Source: Kallipyga massiliensis ph2
Lineage (GTDB): Bacteria; Bacillota; Clostridia; Tissierellales; Peptoniphilaceae
Assembly (NCBI RefSeq): GCF_000311985.1
Contig: NZ_HE978585.1
Span: forward strand, 1,069,443 to 1,133,442
Direction: 5' to 3'
DNA: 64,000 bases
The position numbers were made by a program, and so were the translations under genes. Position 1 is the stretch's first letter. Each line of letters starts with the position of its first letter. Shown here piece after piece: positions 46,952 through 55,772 of this stretch. A model generated the notes under the pieces. The model was not told the origin of the DNA. It did no database searches and saw only the letters and a list, made by a program, of their open reading frames with translations.

Positions 46952-49849
46952 TTATTCTGCCCCGGCCTGACCTCCCTGTTGCCGGTTGACAGCTTCTCCC
47001 GGTTTATCTTCAGGGGGCTTGCTCTCTTCGGTCTCGGCGGAATCAGAGGATTCGGGCTCAACAGGACCAAGGTTTGAATAGATGGTAGGCAGTTCAGTCC
47101 GCCAGTCTTCCGGGGTAATTCCATTGAATTTTTGTGGATCATAGGGTTCTTTTCTTTGGGTGAAGACCCAGTAGCCCTTGACCTTTTCAGGTGTCTTGGA
47201 GGTAGCCAGGAGGAGGTTCCGGGTATCCACCAGACGGGATACATGGATATCACAAACATCCTTGGGTTCGGTTTCCTTGGAACAGAGGACCTGTATGATG
47301 GGATGGCGGTCATCGTGCTTGCAGAAGCGACCCGGCTTGAGACCGGAAGCCGCACAGAGGTAAGTGGGATAGACCCCCTCGGGTTTTTCAAATTTCGCCG
47401 GTTCTTTGTCCTCCATGAGGATCTTGGCCACTCTTCCGTAGATGGTGACCCCGTCGGCGGAATTGGAGGCCATGGACATTTGGGCATTATCCATCCCCAC
47501 CCAGACGGAGGTGGTGTAATAGGGGTTGGTGATGCAGCACCAGTAGTCCTTATTGTCGTTGGTCGTCCCGGTCTTGGCTCCTTGGTCAAGACCCCGGATG
47601 TAGATGCTGGGGTTGATCCAGGACTGCTTGGATGCCGCCAGGAGCATATCCAGGAGTTGATAGTTGACCTGGGGATTGAGGACTTCGGTTTCGGGATGTT
47701 TATTTTCGAAATAAACCTTCCCGCTATTATCCACAATCTTGGAGATGGCCAGGGCGGGTATCCGCTTCCCGTTGTTGCCGATGGCCTGGTAGGCGTTGGC
47801 CATATCCAGGGTGGTTAGTCCCCGGGTTATGGCCCCTAAAGCCAGGGAGAGGTTCTCATCATTGGCCCCGCCGATGGACTCGCTTTCTTCAATAAAGTGG
47901 TCCCGGTCCCGGTGGTCTTTGTTGATAATCCCGTAGCGGGTCAGGGCGTCCTTGGTGGCCTTCATGCCGACCTTGTCCAACCAGCGGACAGCAGGGGGGT
48001 TGAGGGATTCGGAAACCGCCTTCTTCATGTAGACGATCCCCTGGTAGCGTCCATTGTTGTTGGAAGGCCAGGGTTTACCGTCCACCATGGAGATGGGGAC
48101 ATCGTCCATGGGAGAGGCTTGGTTATAGCCCTGGGCAAGGGCGGCCGTGTACTCCGCAATGGGTTTGATGGAAGAACCGGGGGACCGGGGGAGGCCGTAG
48201 GCCCGGTTGACGAAGTTGCTGTTATCATCCTCCCGCCCGCCGATGATGGCCCGGACTTCACCGGTCTTGGTATCAAGGACCGTCACCGCTGTTTGTGGTT
48301 GCTTGACGCCTACTTCATCATAGGTGTAGTGGTCGGCATTGATGACCAGGGCCCCGTCCTCTCGGATGGAATAGAGCTGATTCTCACTGGTCTTAAAATA
48401 GTCGGCCGAAATATGGATGGTCCCGTCCTGGTCCTTGGAAACATAGTCCTCGCCGATGGCGATGGATCCCACTTGGTGGGTCCGGAAGACATCATTTTCA
48501 TCCCAGGTGTAGAAGTTGGTGATATCCAGGGATCCCTTGTAGGCCCGGACCCTGCCCGGCTGGATGGTCAAAGACCCGTCCTCCTCCTGGGTGAAAGTCT
48601 TTGGAGGCAGGACCACCCGGCCCTGGTCATCCATGAGGTTTTCTTTTTTGAAGTAGATGATGGTTCCATTGGCGTTGAGGACGTTGCCCCAGCGGTCGTA
48701 GTTGAGGTTGAGGCGGAATTTTCGGGAAGCGCCTCCGGCAGTTTGGTTGACTGTCGTGTTGATGGAGGAGATGGATTGTTGGAGCTTCTCCTGGAGGGCC
48801 AGGTCGATGGTTGAGGTGATGGAAAGGCCACCATAGAAGAGCTTGTTCTTGGCTTCTTCCTCTGAAATGTTGCCCTGGTCCATAAGAATTTGGATGGCTT
48901 GGTCGCGGATGAGGTCGGTGAAATAGGAGGTGGAGGCTTCCATCTGCTTGGTCACCGGTTTGATGGTCCCCGCCACATCCACCTTGGAGGCCTTCTCATA
49001 TTGGTCTTCGGTGATATAGCCGTTGGCCAGCATTTCCTTAAGGACGTACTTGGACCGCTCATAGGCGGGGGCATTGTAGACGCAGACATAACGCTCCCCA
49101 TTGATGGTGGTCTCGCCCAGAACCCTTTCATCGGTCACCTGGGAAGGACGGTAGGTGGAATAGAGGGAGTAGTGGGAGGGGGCGGGGACGACGGAAGCCA
49201 GGGTGGCGCATTGGGGGAGGTCCAAGTCGATGGCGGGCTTGGAGAAGTAGACTTCCGCCGCAGCTTCGACCCCATAGGCCTGTTGGCCGAAGAAAATCCG
49301 GTTGAGATAGCTTTCCATGATCTTCTTCTTGGCTTCTTCCTTGCCCAGGCGGGAGCTAAGAGCCTCTTCCATCTGGAGGGCCAGGTACATTTCCTGGATC
49401 TTCCGGGTCCAGTTGACGTCATAATTCAAATAGACATTCCGGGCCAGCTGCATAGTGATGGTCGAAGCCCCGCGAAGGCTGCCGGAACTCATCAAATCCT
49501 TCAAGGCAGCGGCAATGCCGAAGAGGTCAACCCCATTATGGGTCCAAAAACGCTTGTCTTCCGCAGAGACGAAGGCGTTGACCAGGTCCTCCGGAATCTT
49601 GTCATAGGGGATGACCTTGCGGAATTCAGCCGTTTCAATTTGCTTGATGAGCTTCCCATCCTGGTCGACAATTTTGGACGATTCGGTTAAGCCCGAAAGG
49701 AGCTCCTTGGAATCCACCTCAGGAGCTTCAGAGGCGATGAGGAGCATGGAACCGGCCAGGTAGCCGCCAAGGATGCCTAAGAAGATCAGAAGGGAGACGA
49801 AGAAAATCCCTATGCTGTTTGCGATCGTTTTTCCGATTGATTTATGCAA
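46952..49849 (-). CDS. Class A penicillin-binding protein (transglycosylase-transpeptidase)
   Basis: About 965 residues, a bifunctional cell-wall polymerase. One N-terminal membrane helix precedes the GT51 domain: SAEDKRFWTHNGVD (catalytic Glu), RGASTITMQLARNVYLN, KKKIMESYLNRIFFGQ. The transpeptidase has SPGSSIKPI (SxxK, near 558), SESLNPPA (SxN position) and KTGTTND (KTG, near 757). An insertion of about 150 residues between the domains is rich in Asp and Thr. The C-terminus is a Pro/Glu/Ser-rich tail, and four late cysteines may form disulfides. A TTG at 49849 with GGAGGA five bases upstream is chosen; a TTG 12 bases earlier overlaps that site. The two-component genes follow on the same strand. 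Confidence 0.92.
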   Translation of the reverse strand: MHKSIGKTIANSIGIFFVSLLIFLGILGGYLAGSMLLIASEAPEVDSKELLSGLTESSKIVDQDGKLIKQIETAEFRKVIPYDKIPEDLVNAFVSAEDKRFWTHNGVDLFGIAAALKDLMSSGSLRGASTITMQLARNVYLNYDVNWTRKIQEMYLALQMEEALSSRLGKEEAKKKIMESYLNRIFFGQQAYGVEAAAEVYFSKPAIDLDLPQCATLASVVPAPSHYSLYSTYRPSQVTDERVLGETTINGERYVCVYNAPAYERSKYVLKEMLANGYITEDQYEKASKVDVAGTIKPVTKQMEASTSYFTDLIRDQAIQILMDQGNISEEEAKNKLFYGGLSITSTIDLALQEKLQQSISSINTTVNQTAGGASRKFRLNLNYDRWGNVLNANGTIIYFKKENLMDDQGRVVLPPKTFTQEEDGSLTIQPGRVRAYKGSLDITNFYTWDENDVFRTHQVGSIAIGEDYVSKDQDGTIHISADYFKTSENQLYSIREDGALVINADHYTYDEVGVKQPQTAVTVLDTKTGEVRAIIGGREDDNSNFVNRAYGLPRSPGSSIKPIAEYTAALAQGYNQASPMDDVPISMVDGKPWPSNNNGRYQGIVYMKKAVSESLNPPAVRWLDKVGMKATKDALTRYGIINKDHRDRDHFIEESESIGGANDENLSLALGAITRGLTTLDMANAYQAIGNNGKRIPALAISKIVDNSGKVYFENKHPETEVLNPQVNYQLLDMLLAASKQSWINPSIYIRGLDQGAKTGTTNDNKDYWCCITNPYYTTSVWVGMDNAQMSMASNSADGVTIYGRVAKILMEDKEPAKFEKPEGVYPTYLCAASGLKPGRFCKHDDRHPIIQVLCSKETEPKDVCDIHVSRLVDTRNLLLATSKTPEKVKGYWVFTQRKEPYDPQKFNGITPEDWRTELPTIYSNLGPVEPESSDSAETEESKPPEDKPGEAVNRQQGGQAGAE

Positions 49850-50061
49850 AATGTCCTCCAAAAAGTTTTGCCGTCAGCCGACTTGATTTTTCAAACCGGA
49901 CTGGCGGAAAAAATGGTTAAAATTCGGCATATCATAGTAAGAGCATTTTACCACAAAAACGATAGTTGCTCACCTACAGGGGAGATTAACTAGCGCTTTC
50001 ATCTTGAACAGGAATCTGTTATCCTCTTTAACGTATAAGATAATGATGAAAGGAGGAGACG

Positions 50062-51369
50062 ATGGCAGAAGAAGCGGTTTTGGTTTTTGTTTTTACCAAT
50101 CAGGACCAAAACGAGATAGAAGCAAGAAAGCAAGAATTGAAAGACATTGTGATTTCTTCCGGAGCTCATGTTGCCGCTATCGTCAGTCAAGAAGTTTCCT
50201 CCTATGCGCCCCAGACTTTGATTGGATCTGGGAAGGTGAGTGAGCTGGCGGAATTGGTCAAGGCCAATGGCTGGGACCTGGTTATTTTTGAAGAATCACT
50301 GACGGGTTCCCAACGAAAAAATCTCCAGGATGCCATTGATGCCAAGATCCTGGACCGGGTGGATGTCATCTTGGATATTTTTGCCCAAAGGGCCCGAACC
50401 AAGAAGGCTAAACTGGAAGTCCACCTGGCCCAGCTGGAATACCGACTACCCCGCCTCCGGGGCTATGGGGAATCCCTCTCCCGCCTGGGAGGCGGGGTGG
50501 GGACCCGGGGGCCCGGCGAACAAAAGCTGGAGACCGACCGTCGGGCCATATTGAGCCAAGTCAAGTCCATTAAAGCAAAGCTAAACAAGCTTTCCGGCCA
50601 GGCCGCCCAGGCGGCGGAAAAGAGGCGGTCGGGTTCCGTCCCCCTGGTTGCCCTGGTCGGTTACACCAATGTGGGCAAGTCCACCCTCATGAACCGGACC
50701 CTGGATCGCTTTGGCGGGCCTGCCCGGTCGGATAAGGGTGTCTATGCTGATGACCGGCTTTTTGCTACCCTGGATACCGCCACAAGGAGAATTCAAAAAG
50801 AAGGAGAGCCTCCCTTCCTCCTGGTGGATACAGTGGGTTTTATTCATGACCTTCCGGACAAGCTCCTGCCTTCCTTTGAATCCACCCTCTCGGAAGCAGA
50901 GTCAGCCGACCTCCTTTTAGTCCTTATCGATGCCTCCAACCCGGCCTATGAGGAGGAAATTAACCTGGTCACTCAAACCCTACGCAAACAGGGGGACCCG
51001 CCGCCCATCCTTTTTCTTATGAACAAATCCGACCTGGCCCGACCACCCCTTGTTACCGACCGGGACAGGACCCTACGAATTTCAGCCAAGGATCCGGAGT
51101 CGGTGGAAGGCCTGGTCGACCGGATTCTTGTGGAGCTTTATGGGGAGGAAGACAGGGTCCACCTCCTTCTTCCCTACGAAGCCATTGGCAACCTCCAAGT
51201 CTTCCGTGACCAGTCACAGGTTATCAGGGAGTGGGGGGACGAAGAAGGCCTCCATTGGTGGGTCCGGACCAGGGAAAGAGTCTTGGATAGCTACTTAAAG
51301 AAGAATCCTGCCTTGGAAAGAAGGAAGCCTCCGCCGGATCTCTTGGAGGGTGGAGGGGATAAAGAATGA
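50062..51369 (+). CDS. hflX: Ribosome-associated GTPase HflX
   Basis: A 435-residue GTPase that splits stalled or hibernating ribosomes. The N-terminal HflX domain (LIGSGKVSELAELVKAN, DRVDVILDIFAQRARTKKAKLEVHLAQLEYRLPRLRG) and the glycine-rich linker LGGGVGTRGPGEQKLETDRR are clear. The G domain follows: GYTNVGKST (G1, near 200), DTVGFI (G3) and NKSD (G4). AAAGGAGG precedes the ATG. The upstream gap holds the divergent PBP promoter region and no clear consensus promoter for hflX. It is the first gene of a short group with yigZ. Confidence 0.95.
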   Translation: MAEEAVLVFVFTNQDQNEIEARKQELKDIVISSGAHVAAIVSQEVSSYAPQTLIGSGKVSELAELVKANGWDLVIFEESLTGSQRKNLQDAIDAKILDRVDVILDIFAQRARTKKAKLEVHLAQLEYRLPRLRGYGESLSRLGGGVGTRGPGEQKLETDRRAILSQVKSIKAKLNKLSGQAAQAAEKRRSGSVPLVALVGYTNVGKSTLMNRTLDRFGGPARSDKGVYADDRLFATLDTATRRIQKEGEPPFLLVDTVGFIHDLPDKLLPSFESTLSEAESADLLLVLIDASNPAYEEEINLVTQTLRKQGDPPPILFLMNKSDLARPPLVTDRDRTLRISAKDPESVEGLVDRILVELYGEEDRVHLLLPYEAIGNLQVFRDQSQVIREWGDEEGLHWWVRTRERVLDSYLKKNPALERRKPPPDLLEGGGDKE

Positions 51370-51390
51370 CCCGTGAGAGGAGGGGGAGAG

Positions 51391-52023
51391 TTGACTTTTT
51401 ATTCTATAGAAAAAGCGTCAAGGATTGAATTGGACATCAAAAAATCCCTCTTTATCGGTCAGGCTTGCCCTGTACAAAGAGAGGAAGAGGCCTTGGACTT
51501 TATTGATGGCGTTCAGACCGCCCACCCCCAGGCCACCCACCACTGCCGGGCATATATCATCGGGGAGGCCGGCCTCATCCAACGCTTCCATGATGACGGT
51601 GAGCCCTCAGGAACAGCCGGTATGCCCATCCTGGAGACAGCCAAACAGATGGAGCTGACCAATGTGGTCATTGTCGTCACCCGGTATTTCGGCGGAATCA
51701 AGCTGGGGGCCGGGGGGCTGGTCCGGGCCTACCGCCAGGCAGCCCGGGAGGCCCTGGAAGCCGGTCGGGTCACTTCCTACGTCCCCTGGAAAGAAGTGGA
51801 CATTCAGATTGCCTACGAGAGCTTGGGGAAATGCGACTACCTCCTCCAGGAATCCCCGGTGGTCGAAAGGGACCGGGTCTTTACGGACCGGGTCGCTCTA
51901 ACCTGGCTCATCCCGGAAGACCGGGTCGGTTGGATCCGGGCCCAGGTCATGGAGATCAGTGCCGGCCAGGCAAAATTTGAGGAAAAACAAAGGCTCATGC
52001 TCCCGGAAGTGAATCCGAAATAA
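51391..52023 (+). CDS. YigZ/IMPACT-family protein
   Basis: A 210-residue protein of the UPF0029 family. The N-terminal domain contains QTAHPQATHHCRAYIIG, RFHDDGEPSGTAGMPIL, and VVTRYFGGIKLGAGGLVRAYRQA, which are the family's most conserved blocks; a ferredoxin-like C-terminal domain follows. Its role is not well defined; eukaryotic IMPACT relatives affect translation control through Gcn1/Gcn2. A TTG start at 51391 with GAGGAGGGG six bases upstream is preferred over the GTG at 51373. It lies 21 bases after hflX. Confidence 0.9.
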   Translation: MTFYSIEKASRIELDIKKSLFIGQACPVQREEEALDFIDGVQTAHPQATHHCRAYIIGEAGLIQRFHDDGEPSGTAGMPILETAKQMELTNVVIVVTRYFGGIKLGAGGLVRAYRQAAREALEAGRVTSYVPWKEVDIQIAYESLGKCDYLLQESPVVERDRVFTDRVALTWLIPEDRVGWIRAQVMEISAGQAKFEEKQRLMLPEVNPK

Positions 52024-52071
52024 GGGGTATGACAATATAGAGATTGATCAAACAAGGAAAGAAGGTTAGTC

Positions 52072-52797
52072 ATGTCAGGACATAATAAATGGAGCAAGGT
52101 GAAAAACGTAAAAGGAAAAGAGGATGCCAAGAGGGCCCAGGTCTTTACCAAGATGTCCAGGGCCATCATGGTGGCCGTCCGGGAAGGTGGCCCGGAACCG
52201 GAATATAACTCCGCCCTCCAATCGGCCATTGAAAAAGCCAAAGCGGAAAATATGCCCAACGACAACATTGAACGGGCCATCAAAAAAGGAGCCGGCGAGC
52301 TGGGCAATGCTGAGTTTTTCTCCATCGTCTATGAGGGCTATGGACCGGAAGGAGTGGCTATTATCGTGGAGACCCTGACCGATTCCAAGAACCGGACGGC
52401 CGGGGAGATGCGGTATATCTTTGACCGGAACGGGGGAAACCTGGGGAACCCGGGTTCCGTCACCTTCCAATTTGACCGGAAGGGGATTTTCGTCGTTGAT
52501 GGAGAGGGCAAGGATGAGGATGAGGTCATGATGGATGCCCTGGATGCCGGGGCTGAAGACCTGGTCCGCGAAGAGGATGTTTTTTTGATCACTTGTCCGC
52601 CGGCTGACTTTATCACGGTCAGTAAGAAGCTCCAGGAAAAGGGGTACCGCTTTTCCTCCGCCCAGGTGGGTTACCTGCCCAAGAACAAGGTCAAGGTGGC
52701 CGACGAAGAGGCCTCCGGCCAGATCGAAAAGCTGATTTCCGACCTGGAGGACAATGACGACGTCCAGGATGTTTATTCCAACTGGGAGGAAGCCTAG
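52072..52797 (+). CDS. yebC: YebC/PmpR (TACO1)-family protein
   Basis: A 241-residue protein starting SGHNKWSKVKNVKGKEDAKRAQVFTKMSRAI, the family signature. FSIVYEGYGPEGVAIIVETLTDSKNRTAGEMRYIFDRNGGNLG, NPGSVTFQFDRKG and the acidic C-terminal EDNDDVQDVYSNWE are also typical. The family has been described both as a DNA-binding regulator and, more recently, as a translation factor easing stalling at proline stretches. AAGAAGGTTAGTC precedes the ATG. It sits with hflX upstream, another ribosome-related factor. Confidence 0.93.
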   Translation: MSGHNKWSKVKNVKGKEDAKRAQVFTKMSRAIMVAVREGGPEPEYNSALQSAIEKAKAENMPNDNIERAIKKGAGELGNAEFFSIVYEGYGPEGVAIIVETLTDSKNRTAGEMRYIFDRNGGNLGNPGSVTFQFDRKGIFVVDGEGKDEDEVMMDALDAGAEDLVREEDVFLITCPPADFITVSKKLQEKGYRFSSAQVGYLPKNKVKVADEEASGQIEKLISDLEDNDDVQDVYSNWEEA

Positions 52798-52815
52798 TCG
52801 AAGAAAGGAATGCCT

Positions 52816-53619
52816 ATGCAATATACAGGGGACCGTGTCGCCTTTTCCCTTTTTGGAATTGACGTCTACTGGTATGCTATTATCATCGTCACCGGGATGG
52901 TCCTGGCCCTCTACCTGGTCTCCAGGGAGATGGGTCGACGGGGGATGGATCCCGATAATGCCTATGATATCGGTCTTTGGATCCTTCCCTTCGGTGTGGT
53001 AGGGGCCAGGCTCTGGTATGTCATTTTTGAATGGCACCGCTACGACTCCTTCCTGGATGTCATCAACATCCGGGATGGGGGCCTGGCCATACAAGGCGGG
53101 ATCATTGCCGGACTTATCGTGGGCTTGGTTCTCGCCCGAAAGAAGGGATTCTGGTTTCCCCGCCTCTCGGACATCATCATGCCCGGACTAGCCCTGGCCC
53201 AAGGGATTGGACGCTGGGGAAACTTTATCAATAATGAAGCCCATGGAGTGCCCACCGACCTTCCCTGGGGGGTCATTATCGACGGGGTATCCTACCATCC
53301 CACCTTTTTATATGAGTCCCTGGGAGATATCCTTCTTTTCCTTCTCTTGGTCCTCTATACGAGGAAGTGGCTCAGGAGGGACGGTCAGGTGACCTGCCTC
53401 TATTTCGTGGGCTATGGGATTCTCCGCTACTTTGTTGAGGGTCTTCGGACGGATTCCCTCATGGTTGGAGACTTCCGGGTGGCACAGATTCTGGCCATTC
53501 TGGGCATTGTGGTCGGCCTGGTCTGGTTCATCATCCTTTCGAAAAAGCCGGATAACGCCTCCATACCCGGCAAGAATCCCTATCACCATAAGGAAAATGA
53601 ATCTTTTTCATCACTTTGA
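52816..53619 (+). CDS. lgt: Phosphatidylglycerol-prolipoprotein diacylglyceryl transferase
   Basis: A 267-residue membrane enzyme with seven helices that attaches diacylglycerol to lipobox cysteines. The Lgt signature ALAQGIGRWGNFINNEAHG is complete, and HPTFLYESLGDILLF follows. GGLAIQGGIIAG is another conserved block. ATG 52816 is chosen because AAAGGA at 52803-52808 is about seven bases upstream; ATG 52810 is too close. Its substrates would include the solute-binding lipoprotein at 11.5 kb. A strong terminator follows. Confidence 0.94.
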   Translation: MQYTGDRVAFSLFGIDVYWYAIIIVTGMVLALYLVSREMGRRGMDPDNAYDIGLWILPFGVVGARLWYVIFEWHRYDSFLDVINIRDGGLAIQGGIIAGLIVGLVLARKKGFWFPRLSDIIMPGLALAQGIGRWGNFINNEAHGVPTDLPWGVIIDGVSYHPTFLYESLGDILLFLLLVLYTRKWLRRDGQVTCLYFVGYGILRYFVEGLRTDSLMVGDFRVAQILAILGIVVGLVWFIILSKKPDNASIPGKNPYHHKENESFSSL

Positions 53620-53695
53620 TGGGAATTCCCTCCACTTTTTCAAGAATAGAGGAGCCTTTCCCTGAAAAAGATTGAAAATCCAAGCCCTATCAAGG

Positions 53696-53727
53696 GAGCA
53701 AGCTGAAAGAAGCTTGCTCTTTTTTTA
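53696..53727 (+). terminator. Terminator after lgt
   Basis: GAGCAAGCT (53696-53704) pairs with AGCTTGCTC (53711-53719) around six bases, then eight T residues. It separates the hflX-lgt group from the division cluster. Confidence 0.9.
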
Positions 53728-53759
53728 TGCAAAATTTTAGAAAAACAATGAATTAGCCC

Positions 53760-53788
53760 TTGTTCTTTCAGAATATATGGCCTAAAAT
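53760..53788 (+). promoter_or_regulatory. Promoter of the mraZ division cluster
   Basis: TTGTTC (53760-53765) and TAAAAT (53783-53788) lie 17 bases apart. Transcription would start near 53795, at the first MraZ box. Confidence 0.75.
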
Positions 53789-53794
53789 GGATTT

Positions 53795-53830
53795 AAGTGG
53801 AAGCAAGTGGAGAAAAGTGGAGGAAAGTTA
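53795..53830 (+). promoter_or_regulatory. MraZ operator: four direct repeats, 10-bp spacing
   Basis: AAGTGG occurs at 53795-53800, 53805-53810 and 53815-53820, and a diverged AAGTTA at 53825-53830, each exactly ten bases apart. This matches the repeated AAGTG-type boxes that MraZ binds in front of its own gene in Firmicutes and Mollicutes. The repeats extend from the probable transcription start to the mraZ start codon and include the ribosome binding site. Confidence 0.8.
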
Positions 53831-54267
53831 TGTTTTTAGGGGAATACAACCACAGCGTGGATAGCAAGGGGAGGATTTCCCTGCCGATTAAGTTCCGCGA
53901 CCAGCTTTCCCAACCCTTTTACATCACCCGAGGTATGGAAGACTGCCTCTTTATCTACGACCAGGAGGAGTGGATGCGGATGGATGAAAAGATCCGCAAG
54001 CTCCGATTGACGGCCAAGGCAGCCCGTGGCTTCTCCCGTCTCTTTTATGCCGGAGCCATGGAAGTCAGCTTGGACAAGCAAGGTCGTTTTGTTATTCCAC
54101 CCCATTTACGGTCCTATGCCGGCATTGAAAACGATGCCGTCATTGTAGGCGTCAGTGACCGGATCGAGGTTTGGGCCAAAGAGGCCTGGGCCTCCTATAT
54201 GGATTCCGACGCCATGGACTATGACGAGCTTACAGAATCTCTGAATGCCACCGATACGGATCTCTAG
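53830..54267 (+). CDS. mraZ: Transcriptional regulator MraZ
   Basis: A 145-residue regulator with two SpoVT/AbrB-like beta-barrel repeats. MFLGEYNHSVDSKGRISLPIKFRDQL starts the first and AMEVSLDKQGRFVIPPHLRSYAGI the second, each containing the DxKGR/DxQGR signature. It forms ring-shaped oligomers that contact several repeated boxes, seen here just upstream. ATG 53830 follows GGAGGAAAG; an earlier GTG at 53797 is in frame but falls inside the boxes. It heads the cell-division operon and probably represses it. Confidence 0.95.
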   Translation: MFLGEYNHSVDSKGRISLPIKFRDQLSQPFYITRGMEDCLFIYDQEEWMRMDEKIRKLRLTAKAARGFSRLFYAGAMEVSLDKQGRFVIPPHLRSYAGIENDAVIVGVSDRIEVWAKEAWASYMDSDAMDYDELTESLNATDTDL

Positions 54268-54279
54268 CAAGGAGGGCTT

Positions 54280-55227
54280 ATGGAATTCCAGCACACGCCT
54301 GTCCTCCTTCAAGAGACCTTGAAAGGTCTGCGCATTCGAGAGGATGGCACCTACGTCGACTGTACGGTTGGCGGAGGAGGCCATTCGAAAGAGATTGTAA
54401 AAGCGTTGACAAACGGAAGACTCATCGCCATCGACCAGGATGTCGAGGCATTAGACGCCGCTAAGGTGAATCTGGCCCCCTGGGCCGAGCATGTTCGTTT
54501 TGTCCACGCCAATTTCAAAGACCTCGACCATATTCTCGATCACCTGGCCATTGACCGGGTGGACGGGATCCTCATGGACATCGGCGTATCCTCCTACCAA
54601 TTGGACCAGGGGGATCGGGGCTTCTCCTACCACCAGGAGGCTGAGCTCGATATGCGGATGGACCGGTCTGCAGAGATCCCGACGGCAAAGGATATTCTCC
54701 GAAGCTATTCCAAAGAGGACCTTTCCCGGATCATTTATGACTATGGAGAAGACCGGTGGGCCGACCGGATTGCGGAATTTATTGTCCAAGCCCGGAAGAC
54801 CAAGCCCATTGAATCTACCGGTGATTTGGTGGACATCATCAAGTGGGCGGTACCCAAGGGGGCCAGGATGGACAAGCACCCTGCCCGGCAGGTCTTTCAA
54901 GCCCTCCGAATCGAAGTCAACCATGAGTTGGATGTTCTGGAAGAGACCTTGCAAAAGGCAGTGGATCGTCTGGAAGTAGGTGGCCGGCTCTGTGTCATCG
55001 ACTTTCACTCTTTGGAAGACCGAATTGTAAAAAAAGCCTTTAAAAAAATGGCGGCCGGATGCATCTGCCCACCGGATTTTCCGGTTTGCGTTTGCGGACA
55101 CCGGCCTGAAATTCAATGGATAAACCGTAAACCGATTGAGGCTTCCCCGGAGGAAGCCGCGTCCAATCCGAGGGCCCGATCAGCCAAACTCCGGATTGTA
55201 GAAAAGTTAGGGGATAACAATGGGTGA
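54280..55227 (+). CDS. rsmH: 16S rRNA (cytosine1402-N4)-methyltransferase
   Basis: A 315-residue SAM-dependent enzyme (MraW). EFQHTPVLLQETLKGL, the SAM loop DCTVGGGGHSKEI, LMDIGVSSYQLDQGDRGFSY, RVFQALRIEVNHELD and IDFHSLEDRIVK are the family motifs. It methylates C1402 in the decoding centre of 16S rRNA. AAGGAGGG precedes the ATG. It overlaps ftsL by eight bases. Confidence 0.96.
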   Translation: MEFQHTPVLLQETLKGLRIREDGTYVDCTVGGGGHSKEIVKALTNGRLIAIDQDVEALDAAKVNLAPWAEHVRFVHANFKDLDHILDHLAIDRVDGILMDIGVSSYQLDQGDRGFSYHQEAELDMRMDRSAEIPTAKDILRSYSKEDLSRIIYDYGEDRWADRIAEFIVQARKTKPIESTGDLVDIIKWAVPKGARMDKHPARQVFQALRIEVNHELDVLEETLQKAVDRLEVGGRLCVIDFHSLEDRIVKKAFKKMAAGCICPPDFPVCVCGHRPEIQWINRKPIEASPEEAASNPRARSAKLRIVEKLGDNNG

Positions 55228-55741
55228 GCCAGCAAGACAGTACATCATGGAGAGACCGGCCCAGAGACGCCGGATTGAAATCATTCAGGACCTGCCGGAG
55301 CCGGCTCAGAAGAAGGGGAGGAGGCAATCTCCCAAAAAAGTTGGAGCCAAAGGAAAGAAAAGATTCGGAGCAAAATCGAAGACTGCCCGGACCGGGCAGA
55401 GGGCAATTTTCACTCCTGCCCAGGGGCTATCTCTTTTGGTCATGTTGACCGCTTTTGTTGGTTTGCTTATCGCTAACTTAATCAGTTATAATGAAGTATC
55501 AATGGTTCAAAATCAAATCAATGAAACGCGGCAAAAAGTCCAAGCTCTCCAATCAGAGACCGATCTCCTGACCATGAAAATGGCTCCCTATACCGATCCG
55601 GACCGGATTGAAAAGCTGGCAAAAGAACGCCTTCATATGGTCAAGCCCCAAGACAAGGATATCATCTCCATTCATGCCAATCCCAAGGATGTCTACAAGG
55701 ATCCCGGCAGTCAAAATCAACTGGCTGATCAAGGAAGATAA
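55220..55741 (+). CDS. ftsL: Cell-division protein FtsL-like
   Basis: A 173-residue bitopic protein. A very basic N-terminal region of about 65 residues (Lys/Arg-rich) precedes one membrane helix (about 68-88), a short coiled coil (VQNQINETRQKVQALQSETDLL), and the conserved DPDRIEKLAKERLHMVKPQ motif of the FtsL/DivIC superfamily. The N-terminus is longer than in Bacillus FtsL (about 117 residues in all). Position between rsmH and the division PBP fixes it as FtsL, partner of DivIC and DivIB. Confidence 0.88.
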   Translation: MGEPARQYIMERPAQRRRIEIIQDLPEPAQKKGRRQSPKKVGAKGKKRFGAKSKTARTGQRAIFTPAQGLSLLVMLTAFVGLLIANLISYNEVSMVQNQINETRQKVQALQSETDLLTMKMAPYTDPDRIEKLAKERLHMVKPQDKDIISIHANPKDVYKDPGSQNQLADQGR

Positions 55742-55772
55742 TCGCTGCCGCTCAGAAACCAGGTGGTGAGGC

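Noticed and set aside
46882-47736. N-terminal extension of the response regulator frame
   Set aside because: The frame stays open into the PBP gene, but the extra residues are Pro/Ser/Arg-rich shadow translation; the receiver domain begins exactly at ATG 46881 after a good ribosome binding site.
49862-50061. Clear divergent promoters between the PBP and hflX genes
   Set aside because: Several -10-like hexamers exist (for example TATGAT on the minus strand near 49935) but none has a convincing -35 partner, so none is listed.
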